From: Halopseudomonas litoralis
GTDB taxonomy: Bacteria; Pseudomonadota; Gammaproteobacteria; Pseudomonadales; Pseudomonadaceae
Length of the DNA: 64,000 nucleotides
Direction: 5' to 3'
NCBI RefSeq assembly: GCF_900105005.1
Contig: NZ_LT629748.1
Coordinates: forward strand, 372,001-436,000
Under the pieces are notes generated by a model. It ran no database searches, was not told the DNA's origin, and saw nothing but the letters and a program-made list of their open reading frames with translations. The position numbers and the translations under genes were made by a program. This document shows positions 34,941-45,436 of this stretch, piece by piece; the first letter of the stretch is position 1, and every line of letters begins with the position of its first letter.

Positions 34941-35516
34941 ATGACTGAACAAACCGACCAACAGCTGGTCGAACGGGTGCAGCAGGGAGATAAGCGCGCC
35001 TTCGACCTGCTGGTGCTCAAGTATCAGCACAAGATTCTGGCTCTGGTCACGCGTTTTGTGCATGACTCCCACGAGGCCCAGGATGTCGCCCAGGAGGCGT
35101 TCATCAAGGCTTATCGTGCATTGGCCAACTTCCGGGGGGATAGTGCCTTTTATACCTGGCTGTATCGGATCGCGATCAATACGGCCAAGAACTATCTGGT
35201 AGCCAGAGGGCGACGTCCGCCGGATTCGGATATCGCTGCCGAGGATGCCGAATACTACGACGGCGACAGTGCTCTCAAGGATATTCATTCACCCGAGCGT
35301 GAACTGCTGCGGGATGAGATTGAGCAGGTGGTTAATAGAACCCTGCAGTTGCTGCCCGAAGATTTGCGAATGGCTCTGACTTTGCGTGAATTCGAGGGTC
35401 TCAGCTATGAAGATATTGCCAATGTGATGGAATGCCCGGTGGGTACTGTGCGATCAAGGATTTTCCGAGCACGGGAGGCCATCGACAAAGCTCTGACGCC
35501 ACTGCTTGAAGCGTGA
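34941..35516 (+). CDS. algU: Envelope-stress sigma factor AlgU (AlgT, RpoE-type)
   Basis: This 191-residue ECF sigma factor controls envelope-stress and alginate genes. Region 2 has LLVLKYQHKILALV, DVAQEAFIKAYRAL and SAFYTWLYRIAINTAKNYL; region 4 has LPEDLRMALTLREFEGLSYEDIANVMECPVG-type residues and VRSRIFRAREAI. Length is close to the 193 residues of P. aeruginosa AlgU. ATG 34941 is used; an in-frame start at 34923 would only add six residues. mucA follows after 52 bases. Confidence 0.97.
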   Translation: MTEQTDQQLVERVQQGDKRAFDLLVLKYQHKILALVTRFVHDSHEAQDVAQEAFIKAYRALANFRGDSAFYTWLYRIAINTAKNYLVARGRRPPDSDIAAEDAEYYDGDSALKDIHSPERELLRDEIEQVVNRTLQLLPEDLRMALTLREFEGLSYEDIANVMECPVGTVRSRIFRAREAIDKALTPLLEA

Positions 35517-35568
35517 AGTCAGGGAAACGGTGACGCCCCAGCGGGGCCTATATAGTAGAGGTAGTGCA

Positions 35569-36183
35569 ATGAGAAGCGAATCCTTGCGGGAGACTCTCTC
35601 CGCGCTCATGGACGACGAGGCAGAGCAATTGGAACTGCGCCGAGTCCTGCATGCCGGTGAACAGGCTCCAGAGGTCCGCCGTACATGGGAACGTTACCAG
35701 CATGCGCGGTCCGTCATGCACAATGAACCTTGGCAGACAGGTGTTGACCTGTCGGCAGGCATTGCCGCAGCACTGGCTGATGAGCCGACTCCGGCGATAG
35801 CGCCGTCGGTCAATTCTGCACGTTGGAAGCTGCAGTTGGGGCGGGTGGCCGTTGCCGCTACCGTCACACTGGCAGTGCTGGTCGGCGTGCGTATGGTTAA
35901 CCAGGAGGCAATGCCCGACAGCAGCAATACCATGGCTGCCGTCGAGCGCACTGCGCCGGCTGCGGGCACGCCGGCGATGGTGTCAGGTCAGGCGCGCGCG
36001 GGGGCTGTTCTGGCCGGCTTCTCTTCGTTGTCCGATCAAACCGAGCAGACCCAGCCGAGCGGTCCCTCTGCCTGGCAGGAACAGCGGATTGGCAACTATC
36101 TGCGTCGACATGCGGAAAGTAGTGCGCAGGCTGCTCCGCAACTGGTCCCCTACGCCCGCGCAGCGAGCCTGGAAAATAATTAG
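35569..36183 (+). CDS. mucA: Anti-sigma factor MucA
   Basis: MucA is an inner-membrane protein that binds AlgU and is cleaved under envelope stress by AlgW and MucP. The 204-residue protein begins with the RseA N-terminal domain (MRSESLRETLSALMDDEAEQ) and has one transmembrane helix (VAVAATVTLAVLVGVRMV, about residues 88-105). A periplasmic tail includes WQEQRIGNYLRRHAESS, the segment that in MucA binds MucB. The frame is intact, so there is no mucoid-type truncation. Its TAG stop overlaps the GTG of mucB. Confidence 0.93.
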   Translation: MRSESLRETLSALMDDEAEQLELRRVLHAGEQAPEVRRTWERYQHARSVMHNEPWQTGVDLSAGIAAALADEPTPAIAPSVNSARWKLQLGRVAVAATVTLAVLVGVRMVNQEAMPDSSNTMAAVERTAPAAGTPAMVSGQARAGAVLAGFSSLSDQTEQTQPSGPSAWQEQRIGNYLRRHAESSAQAAPQLVPYARAASLENN

Positions 36184-37136
36184 TGCGATTGAAACACGTA
36201 TTGGGGTGGTCGGGATTGGCTGCCCTGTTGCTTGCTCCCAGCCTATCGGCTGAAGAAAGCACCCTCTGGCTGGAGCGTATGGCGCAGGCTGCCCGTGAAC
36301 AGAGCTATTACGGCGCCTATGTGTATGAACGCTCCGGTGTCTTCACTACTCACAATATCTGGCGCAAAGCGGGAAGCGACGGGGTCCGGGAACGCCTGCT
36401 GCAAACTGCAGGACGGCATCAGGAATGGGTGCGGCACGATGGCCAGTTGGTCTGTGCCACCACTATCTCACAGGGCAAGGTCCATCAAGGCATCCCCGAA
36501 TTGAATACCGATCCGGCGCGACTGGCTGACTGGTATGGATTGCGTGTATTGGGTAATACGCGTATCGCTTCGCGACCGGTGACGGTCATCTCTCTGCAGC
36601 CCCGCGATGCATTCCGTTATGCCTACGAGTTGTATCTGGATAATGAAACCGGGTTGATGCTCAAGTCGTTGTTGGTGGATGAACGACGTGAGCTGCTCGA
36701 GCGGTTCCAGTTCGCCGCGATCAGTTTTGACGATCCGGTACATGAAGACCTTGTGCCCACCACCTCCTGTCTGCAAGTGGATGCTGTCGAAGATACATCG
36801 GCCGAACTGGCCAACTACTGGGAGCCGGCATGGCTGCCCCCGGGATTTGTGCTGGGGCACCAGCAAGTGCAGAGCTTGAAAGATACCGATTCACGCTTTA
36901 CCGCGCAGATCTACACCGATGGTCTGGCACGTTTTACGCTGTTCGTCGAGCCGCTTGGCAAGGATAGTCTGGCGGAAGACCTGCGCGCCCAGTTGGGGCC
37001 GACCGTGGCGGTCAGCCGGCGCCTGGTGGCCGCGGACAACCTCTATCTGGCGACTGTGGTCGGTGAGATTCCGCCCATTACTGCCGAGCGTATTGTCGAC
37101 TCGCTCAGCGAGTCGATTGCTGGAGCGCAGCGATGA
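36183..37136 (+). CDS. mucB: Sigma factor regulatory protein MucB (RseB)
   Basis: MucB is a periplasmic, lipid-sensing protein that shields MucA from AlgW. The 317-residue precursor has a signal peptide (MRLKHVLGWSGLAALLLAPSLSA), a LolA-like large domain (SYYGAYVYERSG, RLLQTAGRHQEWVRHDGQLVC, DAFRYAYELYLDNETGLMLK) and a smaller C-terminal domain. The start is GTG 36183, overlapping the mucA stop (TAGTG), which indicates coupled translation. mucC overlaps its end by four bases. Confidence 0.95.
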   Translation: MRLKHVLGWSGLAALLLAPSLSAEESTLWLERMAQAAREQSYYGAYVYERSGVFTTHNIWRKAGSDGVRERLLQTAGRHQEWVRHDGQLVCATTISQGKVHQGIPELNTDPARLADWYGLRVLGNTRIASRPVTVISLQPRDAFRYAYELYLDNETGLMLKSLLVDERRELLERFQFAAISFDDPVHEDLVPTTSCLQVDAVEDTSAELANYWEPAWLPPGFVLGHQQVQSLKDTDSRFTAQIYTDGLARFTLFVEPLGKDSLAEDLRAQLGPTVAVSRRLVAADNLYLATVVGEIPPITAERIVDSLSESIAGAQR

Positions 37137-37609
37137 TTGAAGAGCAGGGGCGAGTATTGAGCGTGGAGCCGGGCGCAGTCTGGGTGGAAACCATCCGGCG
37201 CAGCGCCTGTAGCAGCTGCCAGGCTCGGGCCGGATGCGGTCAGTCGCTTCTGCAACGTTTGGGCGGGGGCGCCCGTCAGGGATTCGTCCGTGTGTTGGAT
37301 GACCGGTCCTGTCGAGTTGGTGATGACATCATTGTCGGTATTCCGGAAAACGCAGTGCTGCGCGGTTCCTCCCTGGTTTATATGGTGCCGCTGCTGGCGC
37401 TTTTCGCCTGTGCCTTGCTGGCTCAGGCTGCCGGTGTGACTGAGCCTCTGATTATATTGGCAGGCTTCTTCGGCCTGGCTCTGGGTTTTGTTGCAATACG
37501 CTGGCATAGCAGTCGTCTGGATGCGGATCCAACGTTCACCCCGCGGGTGATTGGTAGGGCCGTCAGTTTGGACACCATCAGCGATTTACAGAAAAGGAGT
37601 GATTGTTGA
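37133..37609 (+). CDS. mucC: MucC / RseC family protein
   Basis: The 158-residue protein has the RseC layout. An N-terminal domain carries a cysteine cluster (SACSSCQARAGCGQSL, Cys26, Cys29, Cys35), followed by two transmembrane helices (LVYMVPLLALFACALLAQAAG and LIILAGFFGLALGFVAI). In P. aeruginosa MucC has a modest effect on AlgU; E. coli RseC is linked to SoxR reduction. ATG 37133 overlaps mucB. Confidence 0.93.
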   Translation: MIEEQGRVLSVEPGAVWVETIRRSACSSCQARAGCGQSLLQRLGGGARQGFVRVLDDRSCRVGDDIIVGIPENAVLRGSSLVYMVPLLALFACALLAQAAGVTEPLIILAGFFGLALGFVAIRWHSSRLDADPTFTPRVIGRAVSLDTISDLQKRSDC

Positions 37610-37610
37610 T

Positions 37611-39032
37611 ATGACATCAGTACAGCGATGGGTGCTCGGGGTTGTCGGCATGTGGTTGATGGCCTGGCAGACGTTGGCGGTAGCGCAACTGCCCGATTTC
37701 ACCGAGTTGGTCGAAGAGGCCTCACCTGCGGTGGTCAATATCAGTACGCGGCAGAATGTCACGCGTCGTGCGTCGGGTCCGATGATGCCGGATATGGAAG
37801 GTATGCCGCCGATTTTTCGGGAGTTCTTCGAACGCAGCTTCCCTGAAGGCTCCCAGTCCGCACCGCAGCGGCAGGCGCAGTCGCTCGGTTCGGGATTTAT
37901 CGTCTCCAAAGATGGGTACGTCCTGACCAATAATCATGTCGTCGCGGAGGCGGACGAGATCTTCGTACGTCTGTCGGATCGTCGTGAGCTGGAAGCCGAA
38001 CTGGTCGGTGCAGATCCGCGCTCGGATCTGGCCCTGTTGAAGGTCGAAGCGGGTGCTGACCTGCCGGTCGTGCGCATGGGAAAGTCCGCGGAATTGAAAA
38101 CCGGTGAGTGGGTGTTGGCAATCGGTTCACCCTTTGGCTTCGAGTACTCGGTGACTGCCGGTATCGTCAGCGCCAAGGGCCGTAGTCTGCCCAATGAAAG
38201 CTATGTACCCTTCATTCAGACGGATGTGGCCATCAATCCAGGTAACTCCGGCGGCCCGTTGTTCAATCTGGACGGTGAGGTGGTGGGGATCAACTCCCAG
38301 ATATTCACTCGTTCCGGCGGGTTCATGGGACTCTCCTTTGCCATTCCGGTGGATGTGGCCATGGACGTGGTCGAGCAGCTGAAAAGCGAAGGCTCGGTTC
38401 GCCGTGGTTGGCTGGGTGTGGTAATCCAGGAGGTCAACAAGGACCTTGCTGAGTCCTTCGGCCTGGAGCGTCCTGCGGGCGCGCTGGTAGCTCAGGTCAT
38501 GCCGGGCGGGCCGGGTGATGAGGGGGGGCTCCAAGCAGGCGACGTGATTCTTCGCCTCAATGGCAATGACATCGTCATGTCATCCGATCTGCCGCACGCG
38601 GTAGGCCGTTTGCGTCCTGGCAGCAAGGCGACCATGGATATCATCCGTGATCGTAAGCGTAGGAAGCTCGAACTGGAAATCGGCGCCTTGCCCGAAGACG
38701 GCGCGCAGGCAGCAAGTCCGGGTACGCCATCGCCGCATGCGCCGACGGCGGCGGACAATCGTCTGGGCATAGCGGTTGTCGAGCTGACCGACGAGCAGAA
38801 GAAGAATATGGATGTCCCCGCTGGCGTGGTAGTGCGCGAAGTGTCGCCAGGTCCCGGCGCAATGATCGGGCTGCGTCCCGGCGACGTCATCACCAACCTG
38901 AACAACCGTGCGATCGAATCTGCTGCGGACTTCACCAAGATCGCCGGCAGTCTCCCCGCTGATCGCTCCATTTCCATGCGGGTGATCCGCCAGGGCCGTG
39001 CGAGCTATATCACCTTCCGTCTGTCCGAATAA
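37611..39032 (+). CDS. mucD: Periplasmic serine protease MucD (DegP/HtrA family)
   Basis: MucD degrades misfolded envelope proteins and dampens AlgU signalling. The 473-residue precursor has a signal peptide ending LAVAQ and a trypsin-like domain with His109 (NNHVV), Asp139 (SDLALLKV) and Ser213 (GNSGGPL). Two PDZ domains follow (about 280-365 and 385-470). ATG 37611 is preferred over GTG 37599, which overlaps the AAGGAG site. Length matches P. aeruginosa MucD (474). It ends the operon. Confidence 0.97.
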   Translation: MTSVQRWVLGVVGMWLMAWQTLAVAQLPDFTELVEEASPAVVNISTRQNVTRRASGPMMPDMEGMPPIFREFFERSFPEGSQSAPQRQAQSLGSGFIVSKDGYVLTNNHVVAEADEIFVRLSDRRELEAELVGADPRSDLALLKVEAGADLPVVRMGKSAELKTGEWVLAIGSPFGFEYSVTAGIVSAKGRSLPNESYVPFIQTDVAINPGNSGGPLFNLDGEVVGINSQIFTRSGGFMGLSFAIPVDVAMDVVEQLKSEGSVRRGWLGVVIQEVNKDLAESFGLERPAGALVAQVMPGGPGDEGGLQAGDVILRLNGNDIVMSSDLPHAVGRLRPGSKATMDIIRDRKRRKLELEIGALPEDGAQAASPGTPSPHAPTAADNRLGIAVVELTDEQKKNMDVPAGVVVREVSPGPGAMIGLRPGDVITNLNNRAIESAADFTKIAGSLPADRSISMRVIRQGRASYITFRLSE

Positions 39033-39045
39033 GTTGGCCCCAGTG

Positions 39046-39082
39046 CGGGGAGACAGGCGCTGCGCTAGCCGTGTTCTCCCCG
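39046..39082 (+). terminator. Possible terminator of the algU-mucD operon
   Basis: CGGGGAGA at 39046-39053 pairs perfectly with TCTCCCCG at 39075-39082 around a 21-base loop, 14 bases after the mucD stop. No T run follows, so efficiency is unclear. Confidence 0.4.
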
Positions 39083-39188
39083 CCACGGATAGCGCAGCGC
39101 AGTCTAATCAGGTAGACTTGCGGGCTGTTTTCGGGGTAGCCCCCGGTCACCGCCATGTCTGGCAAACCACGTCTGGAAGAACCCTGTA

Positions 39189-40985
39189 GTGAGCGACCTG
39201 AGCCTGATCCGCAATTTCTCAATTATTGCCCATATCGACCACGGCAAGTCGACGCTTGCCGACCGCTTCATCCAGATCTGTGGAGGGCTGACCGAGCGCG
39301 AGATGGCCTCCCAGGTGCTGGACTCCATGGACCTGGAGCGCGAGCGGGGCATCACCATCAAAGCCCATAGCGTTACCCTGTATTACACAGCGAAGGACGG
39401 CAAGACCTATCAGCTCAACTTCATCGACACACCTGGCCATGTGGACTTCCATTATGAGGTCAGCCGCTCGCTGGCAGCCTGTGAAGGTGCCTTGCTGGTA
39501 GTCGATGCGGCGCAGGGTGTTGAGGCGCAATCGGTAGCCAACTGTTATACCGCCATCGAGCAGGGTCTGGAAGTGATGCCGGTGCTGAACAAAATCGATC
39601 TGCCCCAGGCCGAGCCCGAACGGGTGCAGGCCGAGATTGAAAGCGTGATCGGCATTGATGCCACTGATGCGGTGACCTGCAGTGCGAAGAGCGGTATGGG
39701 TGTCGAGGACGTGCTGGAGCGTCTGATTGCAGTGATCCCACCGCCGGTCGGTGAGATCGAAGCACCGCTGCAGGCATTGATCATTGACTCCTGGTTCGAC
39801 AACTATCTGGGTGTGGTCTCGTTGGTGCGCGTCAAACAGGGCCGCATCAAGAAAGGTGACAAGGTTCTGGTCAAGTCCACCGGCAAGCTGCATCAGGTCG
39901 ACAGTGTGGGTGTCTTCAATCCCAAGCACACCGAAACCGGTGATCTCAAGGCCGGGGAAGTGGGCTTCATCATCGCCGGCATCAAGGACATCCATGGCGC
40001 GCCGGTAGGCGATACGCTGACACTGTCCAACACGCCGGATGTGGACATGCTGCCCGGCTTCAAGAAGGTCCAGCCGCAGGTCTATGCCGGTTTGTTCCCG
40101 GTCAGTTCCGATGATTTCGAAGACTTCCGCGACGCGCTGTCCAAGCTCACGCTCAACGATGCCGCGTTGCAGTACGAGCCGGAAAGCTCGGATGCCCTGG
40201 GTTTCGGCTTCCGTATCGGCTTCCTCGGCATGCTGCACATGGAGATCATTCAGGAGCGTCTCGAGCGCGAATATGATCTTGACCTGATTACCACTGCGCC
40301 GACCGTGATATTCGAGGTGGTGAAGAAGGATGGCGAGAAGATCTACGTCGATAACCCTTCACGCCTGCCCGACCCGTCACTGATCGACGAAATGCGCGAG
40401 CCCATAGTGCGAGCCAACATTCTTGTGCCTCAGGACCATCTCGGCAGCGTCATCACTCTGTGTATCGAGAAGCGGGGCGTGCAGCATGACCTCGTGTTTC
40501 TCGGCACTCAGGTGCAGGTGATCTATGACCTGCCGATGAATGAGGTGGTGCTGGACTTCTTCGATCGTCTGAAGTCGGTCAGCCGGGGTTATGCGTCACT
40601 GGATTACGCGTTTGATCGGTTCCAGGCCGCCAATCTGGTGCGTCTGGATGTATTGATCAACAGCGAGAAGGTCGATGCGTTGGCGTTGATCGTGCATCGC
40701 GACAACGCTGCGTTCAAGGGTCGGCAGCTGGTCGAAAAAATGAAAGAGTTGATTCCTCGCCAGATGTTCGATGTTGCCATCCAATCCGCTGTGGGTGGGC
40801 AGGTGGTGGCGCGTTCGACGGTCAAGGCGCTGCGCAAGAACGTTATCGCCAAGTGTTATGGTGGCGATGCCAGTCGGAAGAAGAAGCTGCTTGAGAAACA
40901 GAAGGCCGGTAAGAAACGGATGAAGCAGGTTGGTAACGTCGAGATTCCACAGGAAGCCTTCCTGGCCGTCCTGAAAGTGGAATAA
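39189..40985 (+). CDS. lepA: Elongation factor 4 (LepA)
   Basis: This ribosome-associated GTPase acts in translation initiation and stress. The 598-residue protein has the G1 motif [14 protein letters not shown]3 DTPGHVD, G4 NKID, and the LepA-specific C-terminal domain ([21 protein letters not shown] region). GTG 39189 starts [24 protein letters not shown] residues, matching Pseudomonas LepA, with GGAAGA upstream. It leads the lepA-lepB-rnc-era-recO-pdxJ-acpS operon. Confidence 0.98.
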   Translation: MSDLSLIRNFSIIAHIDHGKSTLADRFIQICGGLTEREMASQVLDSMDLERERGITIKAHSVTLYYTAKDGKTYQLNFIDTPGHVDFHYEVSRSLAACEGALLVVDAAQGVEAQSVANCYTAIEQGLEVMPVLNKIDLPQAEPERVQAEIESVIGIDATDAVTCSAKSGMGVEDVLERLIAVIPPPVGEIEAPLQALIIDSWFDNYLGVVSLVRVKQGRIKKGDKVLVKSTGKLHQVDSVGVFNPKHTETGDLKAGEVGFIIAGIKDIHGAPVGDTLTLSNTPDVDMLPGFKKVQPQVYAGLFPVSSDDFEDFRDALSKLTLNDAALQYEPESSDALGFGFRIGFLGMLHMEIIQERLEREYDLDLITTAPTVIFEVVKKDGEKIYVDNPSRLPDPSLIDEMREPIVRANILVPQDHLGSVITLCIEKRGVQHDLVFLGTQVQVIYDLPMNEVVLDFFDRLKSVSRGYASLDYAFDRFQAANLVRLDVLINSEKVDALALIVHRDNAAFKGRQLVEKMKELIPRQMFDVAIQSAVGGQVVARSTVKALRKNVIAKCYGGDASRKKKLLEKQKAGKKRMKQVGNVEIPQEAFLAVLKVE

Positions 40986-41048
40986 CCAGAATGTTCATCG
41001 CAACCGGGCCGTCCATCAATACACCCCAGGGGTAACGCAAGACCGATT

Positions 41049-41927
41049 ATGCATATCAACTTTCCGCTGTTGCTGGTGATCGCCGTGGCCGTCACCGGTC
41101 TGTTGGCACTGTTGGATTTCATCTGGTTTGCACCCAGACGGCGGCGGGCAATGGCCGCCTACGAAGCAGGCGTCGAGGTTACCGATGCCGGTACGCTGGA
41201 GCGCCTGAACAAGGAGCCGCTGCTGGTTGAATACGGCAAATCCTTCTTTCCGGTGCTGGCTGTGGTACTGATTCTGCGTTCGTTTCTGGTCGAGCCGTTC
41301 CAGATTCCATCCGGCTCGATGAAGCCGACTCTGGAAATCGGTGACTTCATCCTGGTCAATAAGTTTTCCTATGGTATCCGGTTGCCGGTGCTGGAAACCA
41401 AGATCATCCCGGTGGGTGACCCGCAGCGCGGTGACGTGATGGTATTCCGTTATCCGAACGACCCGCGGATCAACTACATCAAGCGGGTGGTCGGCCTGCC
41501 AGGCGACGTTGTGCGCTATGCCGACAAGCAGCTGTTCGTCAATGGCACGCCGGTAGAGCGTGAACTGCTGCGCACTGTGGGCGATGACGAAGTGCCGGCC
41601 GGGCATCCGTTGCAGGCCCTGGCGACGGTTGATATCTATCTGGAAGAGCTGGGCGAAGCATCCCACGAGGCGCGTTACAAACGCCTGTCCCAGACACCTG
41701 CAGCGCATGAATGGACAGTGCCTGACGGGCACTATTTCATGATTGGCGACAACCGTGATAACTCCAATGACAGTCGTTACTGGTCCGCACCGGACATGCC
41801 GAGGGAGTTGTGGGGCATGGTCCCGGACAACTATATTGTCGGCAAGGCCTTTGCCATATGGATGCATTGGCCCGAGCCGAAACTGAGCAATCTGCCGAGC
41901 TTTGCAAGAGCTGGGTTGATTGATTAG
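41049..41927 (+). CDS. lepB: Signal peptidase I
   Basis: It cuts signal peptides from exported proteins on the periplasmic face of the inner membrane. The 292-residue protein has two N-terminal helices and the Ser-Lys catalytic pair: Ser90 (IPSGSMKPTL) and Lys145 (NYIKRVVGLPGD). These nearly equal the E. coli positions (Ser91, Lys146). The GDNRDNSNDSR motif is complete. It lies 63 bases after lepA. Confidence 0.98.
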   Translation: MHINFPLLLVIAVAVTGLLALLDFIWFAPRRRRAMAAYEAGVEVTDAGTLERLNKEPLLVEYGKSFFPVLAVVLILRSFLVEPFQIPSGSMKPTLEIGDFILVNKFSYGIRLPVLETKIIPVGDPQRGDVMVFRYPNDPRINYIKRVVGLPGDVVRYADKQLFVNGTPVERELLRTVGDDEVPAGHPLQALATVDIYLEELGEASHEARYKRLSQTPAAHEWTVPDGHYFMIGDNRDNSNDSRYWSAPDMPRELWGMVPDNYIVGKAFAIWMHWPEPKLSNLPSFARAGLID

Positions 41928-41930
41928 CAC

Positions 41931-41953
41931 GCGTCTGGAAACCAGACGCTTTC
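41931..41953 (+). terminator. Terminator-like hairpin after lepB
   Basis: GCGTCTGG at 41931-41938 pairs perfectly with CCAGACGC at 41942-41949 around a three-base loop, followed by TTTC. It starts four bases after the lepB stop. With so short a T run it may only attenuate transcription into rnc. Confidence 0.5.
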
Positions 41954-42024
41954 GGGGTGACCCTTCTGCCAGGGATATGGCAGCAAAACCTATAACATCA
42001 ACAACGGACGTACGAGGTTATCCC

Positions 42025-42402
42025 ATGCGCCATTCTCAGAAAGGCATGTCATTTTTCGGCTGGTTGGCGGTCATTGCGCTGTTTGTATTTGCTGCCATCA
42101 CCGCGATGAAACTGGTACCGATCTATATGGATCATTTTGCCCTGCGCAAGATCGTCACCACGGTGAACGAAGATCCCTCGATCAAGATCAACTCGCTGCG
42201 CGACCTGCATGCACATATCAACAAGGGCATGCAGATCAACAGCATCCGCGACATCAAGGAAGATGAGGCGATTACCGTGACCGCCAGCGGAACCAATACC
42301 TATACTGTCATTATCAAGTATGAGGTGCGTTCACCCATGCTGCGAACCGTGGACCTTCTGGTTCATTTCGATGAAACCCATATTGTCAGACCGCTAAAGT
42401 GA
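42025..42402 (+). CDS. DUF4845 family membrane protein
   Basis: The 125-residue protein has a pseudopilin-like start ([24 protein letters not shown]), one membrane helix and a soluble domain with [18 protein letters not shown]. It belongs to the DUF4845 family, nearly always found between lepB and rnc in Pseudomonas relatives. Its function is unknown. ATG 42025 is chosen over the longer frame from 41920 that runs through the lepB hairpin. The stop overlaps the GTG of rnc. Confidence 0.88.
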   Translation: MRHSQKGMSFFGWLAVIALFVFAAITAMKLVPIYMDHFALRKIVTTVNEDPSIKINSLRDLHAHINKGMQINSIRDIKEDEAITVTASGTNTYTVIIKYEVRSPMLRTVDLLVHFDETHIVRPLK

Positions 42403-43088
42403 GCAATAAGCTAGACCGACTGGAAAGAAGAATAGGCTACAGTTTCAAGGATCAGGACCTGCTGGTTCTGGCCTTGACCCACCGTAGCCTGGGTGGGCGC
42501 AATAACGAACGCCTGGAGTTTCTCGGCGATTCGATTCTCAACTTCGTTGCTGCCGAGGCGCTTTTCGAGCGCTTCCCGCAGGCCCGGGAAGGGCAGTTGT
42601 CGCGCCTGCGCGCGCGCCTGGTCAAGGGTGTCACCCTGGCTGAACTGGCCAAGGGCTTTGAGCTGGGTGAGTACCTCCGGCTGGGCTCGGGTGAACTGAA
42701 AAGCGGCGGGTTCCGCCGTGAATCGATTCTCGCCGACACCACCGAAGCCATTATTGGCGCCATCTACCTCGACAGTGGCATGGAGGCGGCGCGCGAACGC
42801 ATATTGTTGTGGCTCACCGGCCATATCGAATCGCTGACCCTGGTGGACAACAACAAGGATCCCAAGACGCGCCTGCAGGAGTATCTGCAGGGCCAACATA
42901 TCGATCTGCCTCAATACGAAGTCATCGACGTCAGCGGTGAAGCCCATTGCCGGGTTTTTCGAGTCGAATGTCGTGCGGCGCCGCTGACCGGACACACATT
43001 TGGCGTCGGCAGCAGCCGGCGTCTGGCCGAGCAGGAAGCCGCACAGAAAGCCCTGATCGCCATGGGCGTGGAGAAAGTGAATGAGTGA
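42399..43088 (+). CDS. rnc: Ribonuclease III
   Basis: It cuts double-stranded RNA, including rRNA precursors. The 229-residue enzyme has the signature [13 protein letters not shown] with acidic catalytic residues, a second acidic set ([15 protein letters not shown]), and a C-terminal double-stranded RNA-binding domain ([13 protein letters not shown] to [13 protein letters not shown]). GTG 42399 overlaps the previous stop; era overlaps its end by eight bases. Confidence 0.98.
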   Translation: MSNKLDRLERRIGYSFKDQDLLVLALTHRSLGGRNNERLEFLGDSILNFVAAEALFERFPQAREGQLSRLRARLVKGVTLAELAKGFELGEYLRLGSGELKSGGFRRESILADTTEAIIGAIYLDSGMEAARERILLWLTGHIESLTLVDNNKDPKTRLQEYLQGQHIDLPQYEVIDVSGEAHCRVFRVECRAAPLTGHTFGVGSSRRLAEQEAAQKALIAMGVEKVNE

Positions 43089-43980
43089 TAGCACACCTCG
43101 CTGTGGCTATATTGCCATTGTTGGTCGACCAAACGTGGGCAAGTCGACATTGCTCAACCATATTCTCGGCCAGAAGTTGGCGATCACCTCGCGCAAGCCG
43201 CAAACCACCCGCCACACGCTGCTCGGCATCAAGACCGAAGAGAATGTGCAGGCGATCTATGTGGATACCCCCGGCTTGCACAAGGAGAACGAGAAGGCAC
43301 TGAACCGCTTCATGAACAAGAGTGCCTCTCAGGCACTGCGTGACGTGGACGTGGTGCTGTTCGTGGTGGATCGCATGCGCTGGACCGATGAAGACGAAAT
43401 GGTCTGGAACAAGGTGCGACACCTGGAATGCCCCGTGGTGCTGGTGGTCAACAAGGTCGACCGCCTGGAAGACAAGAAGGCCATGTTGCCGCACCTGGAA
43501 TGGTTGACACAGCAGTTGCCCAACGCCGAAATAGTGCCGGTCTCGGCATTGAACGGCGGTAATCTCGATCAACTGCAGACGGTGATTGCCGGCTTGCTAC
43601 CTGAAGGTGAGCATTTCTACCCGGATGATCAGCTGACTGATCGCAGCTCGCGTTTTCTCGCTGCCGAACTGGTGCGAGAGAAGGTCATGCGCCAGCTGGG
43701 CGCCGAGATTCCCTATCAGGTCGCGGTAGAGATCGAGCAGTTCAAGCAGGAAGGTAAGGTACTGCACATTCACGCGCTGATCCTGGTCGAACGCGAAGGC
43801 CAGAAAAAGATCATCATCGGTGATGGCGGCGATCGCATGAAGAAGATCGGTCAGGAAGCCCGTCTGGATATGCAGAAACTGTTCGGCAGCAAGATCATGC
43901 TCAATCTGTGGGTCAAGGTCCGCCGCGGCTGGTCCGATGATGAGCGTGCCTTGAACTCGCTGGGTTATCGTTTCGACTGA
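43081..43980 (+). CDS. era: GTPase Era
   Basis: Era binds 16S rRNA and is needed for small-subunit assembly. The 299 residues comprise a G domain with [18 protein letters not shown] and NKVD, then a KH RNA-binding domain (about 200-299) with [22 protein letters not shown] 43081 lies within the end of rnc; recO starts two bases after the stop. Confidence 0.98.
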   Translation: MSDSTPRCGYIAIVGRPNVGKSTLLNHILGQKLAITSRKPQTTRHTLLGIKTEENVQAIYVDTPGLHKENEKALNRFMNKSASQALRDVDVVLFVVDRMRWTDEDEMVWNKVRHLECPVVLVVNKVDRLEDKKAMLPHLEWLTQQLPNAEIVPVSALNGGNLDQLQTVIAGLLPEGEHFYPDDQLTDRSSRFLAAELVREKVMRQLGAEIPYQVAVEIEQFKQEGKVLHIHALILVEREGQKKIIIGDGGDRMKKIGQEARLDMQKLFGSKIMLNLWVKVRRGWSDDERALNSLGYRFD

Positions 43981-43982
43981 CG

Positions 43983-44696
43983 ATGCAGTCACCGCTGAGT
44001 CCGGCCTATGTCCTGCATAGCCGCCCCTACCGGGATAGCAGCGCCTTGGTGGACCTGCTGACGCTGCACCACGGTCTGCAGCGGGTGGTCTGGCGTGGGG
44101 CACGTGGCCAGCGGCGCAAACTTGCCCCGCAGCCCTTCATGCCGCTCATGGTAGGCATGCTGGGCCGCGGCGAGCTGAAAACTCTGACCCAGGCAGAGAT
44201 CTCCGGCGGCTTCCTGCAATTGCAGGGCGAAATGTTGTTCAGTGGACTCTATCTCAATGAGCTGCTGGTGCGTCTATTGGGCGCCGGTGACTCTCAACCG
44301 CTGCTCTTTGCTGCCTACCAGGGTGCGCTCGAAGCACTCGCAAGCAACCAGCCGGTGGAACCCGTTCTGCGACGCTTCGAATGGCAACTGCTGGCCATTC
44401 TGGGCTATGGTTTCAGCCTGACCGAAGACGCCAGCGGACTGCCTGTCCGCGAGCAGCAGCGCTATGTCTGGCACGCGACCGAAGGCCTGCAGCCAGTGCA
44501 TGACCCGCTGACTATCGACGCCGGCCTGCCGGGCCAGGCGCTGCTGGCCATGGCGGCTGATGACTGGACTGATGCAATCACGCTGCGCGCCGCCAAGCAG
44601 TTGATGCGCCAGGCGCTCGGCGTACATCTCGGTGACCGACCATTGGTCAGCCGACAACTTTTTGCCCGGCAACCCCGTAAAGGAGATGAACAGTGA
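43983..44696 (+). CDS. recO: DNA repair protein RecO
   Basis: RecO loads RecA with RecR and anneals single strands. The 237-residue protein has the N-terminal OB fold ([20 protein letters not shown]) and the helical C-terminal domain ([19 protein letters not shown]). The zinc-binding cysteines of some RecO proteins are absent, as usual in gammaproteobacteria. It overlaps pdxJ by four bases. Confidence 0.95.
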   Translation: MQSPLSPAYVLHSRPYRDSSALVDLLTLHHGLQRVVWRGARGQRRKLAPQPFMPLMVGMLGRGELKTLTQAEISGGFLQLQGEMLFSGLYLNELLVRLLGAGDSQPLLFAAYQGALEALASNQPVEPVLRRFEWQLLAILGYGFSLTEDASGLPVREQQRYVWHATEGLQPVHDPLTIDAGLPGQALLAMAADDWTDAITLRAAKQLMRQALGVHLGDRPLVSRQLFARQPRKGDEQ

Positions 44697-45436
44697 CTCA
44701 ACCGCAGCGTGTACTGCTTGGTGTCAATATCGATCATGTGGCCACTCTGCGCCAGGCCCGTGGTACCCGTTATCCGGACCCGATCCAGGCGGCCATCGAG
44801 GCCGAGCAGGCCGGCGCCGATGGCATAACCGTGCATCTGCGTGAAGACCGTCGGCACATCCAGGATCGTGATGTGCGATTGCTTGCAGAAGTTCTGCAGA
44901 CGCGGATGAACTTTGAAATGGCGGTGACTGACGAAATGATCGCCTTCGCCGCTGAGATCCGTCCCGCTCACGTCTGTCTGGTGCCTGAGCGCCGCGAAGA
45001 ACTGACTACCGAAGGTGGTCTGGATGTCGCTGGTGGTGGTGCGCGCATCCAACAGGCGGTGGAGCAACTGACAGGTTTCGGTTGCCAGGTCTCCTTATTC
45101 ATCGATCCGGACCCGCAGCAGATCGAGGCGGCACGCAATGCCGGAGCGCCGGTGATCGAGCTGCATACCGGACATTACGCCGAGACCAGTGGCGCCGAGC
45201 AGGAACAGGCGCTGCAGCGTATCAGTGAGTCGGTCGCCTATGCTCGCAAGCTCGGGCTGGTGGTCAATGCCGGACACGGCCTGCATTACCACAACGTTGA
45301 GCCCATTGCGGCGATTACCGGCATCAACGAGCTGAACATCGGTCATGCCATCATTGCCCGCGCGCTGTTTTCCGGGCTCGCCGGTGCGGTGGCTGAGATG
45401 CGCGCACTGATCCTGGGGGCTGAAGCGCCCCGATGA
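44693..45436 (+). CDS. pdxJ: Pyridoxine 5'-phosphate synthase
   Basis: It makes pyridoxine 5'-phosphate from deoxyxylulose phosphate and aminoacetone phosphate. The 247-residue TIM barrel begins [18 protein letters not shown] and contains [51 protein letters not shown] and [14 protein letters not shown] 44693 has AAAGGAG seven bases upstream. Co-expressed with recO and acpS. Confidence 0.98.
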   Translation: MTQPQRVLLGVNIDHVATLRQARGTRYPDPIQAAIEAEQAGADGITVHLREDRRHIQDRDVRLLAEVLQTRMNFEMAVTDEMIAFAAEIRPAHVCLVPERREELTTEGGLDVAGGGARIQQAVEQLTGFGCQVSLFIDPDPQQIEAARNAGAPVIELHTGHYAETSGAEQEQALQRISESVAYARKLGLVVNAGHGLHYHNVEPIAAITGINELNIGHAIIARALFSGLAGAVAEMRALILGAEAPR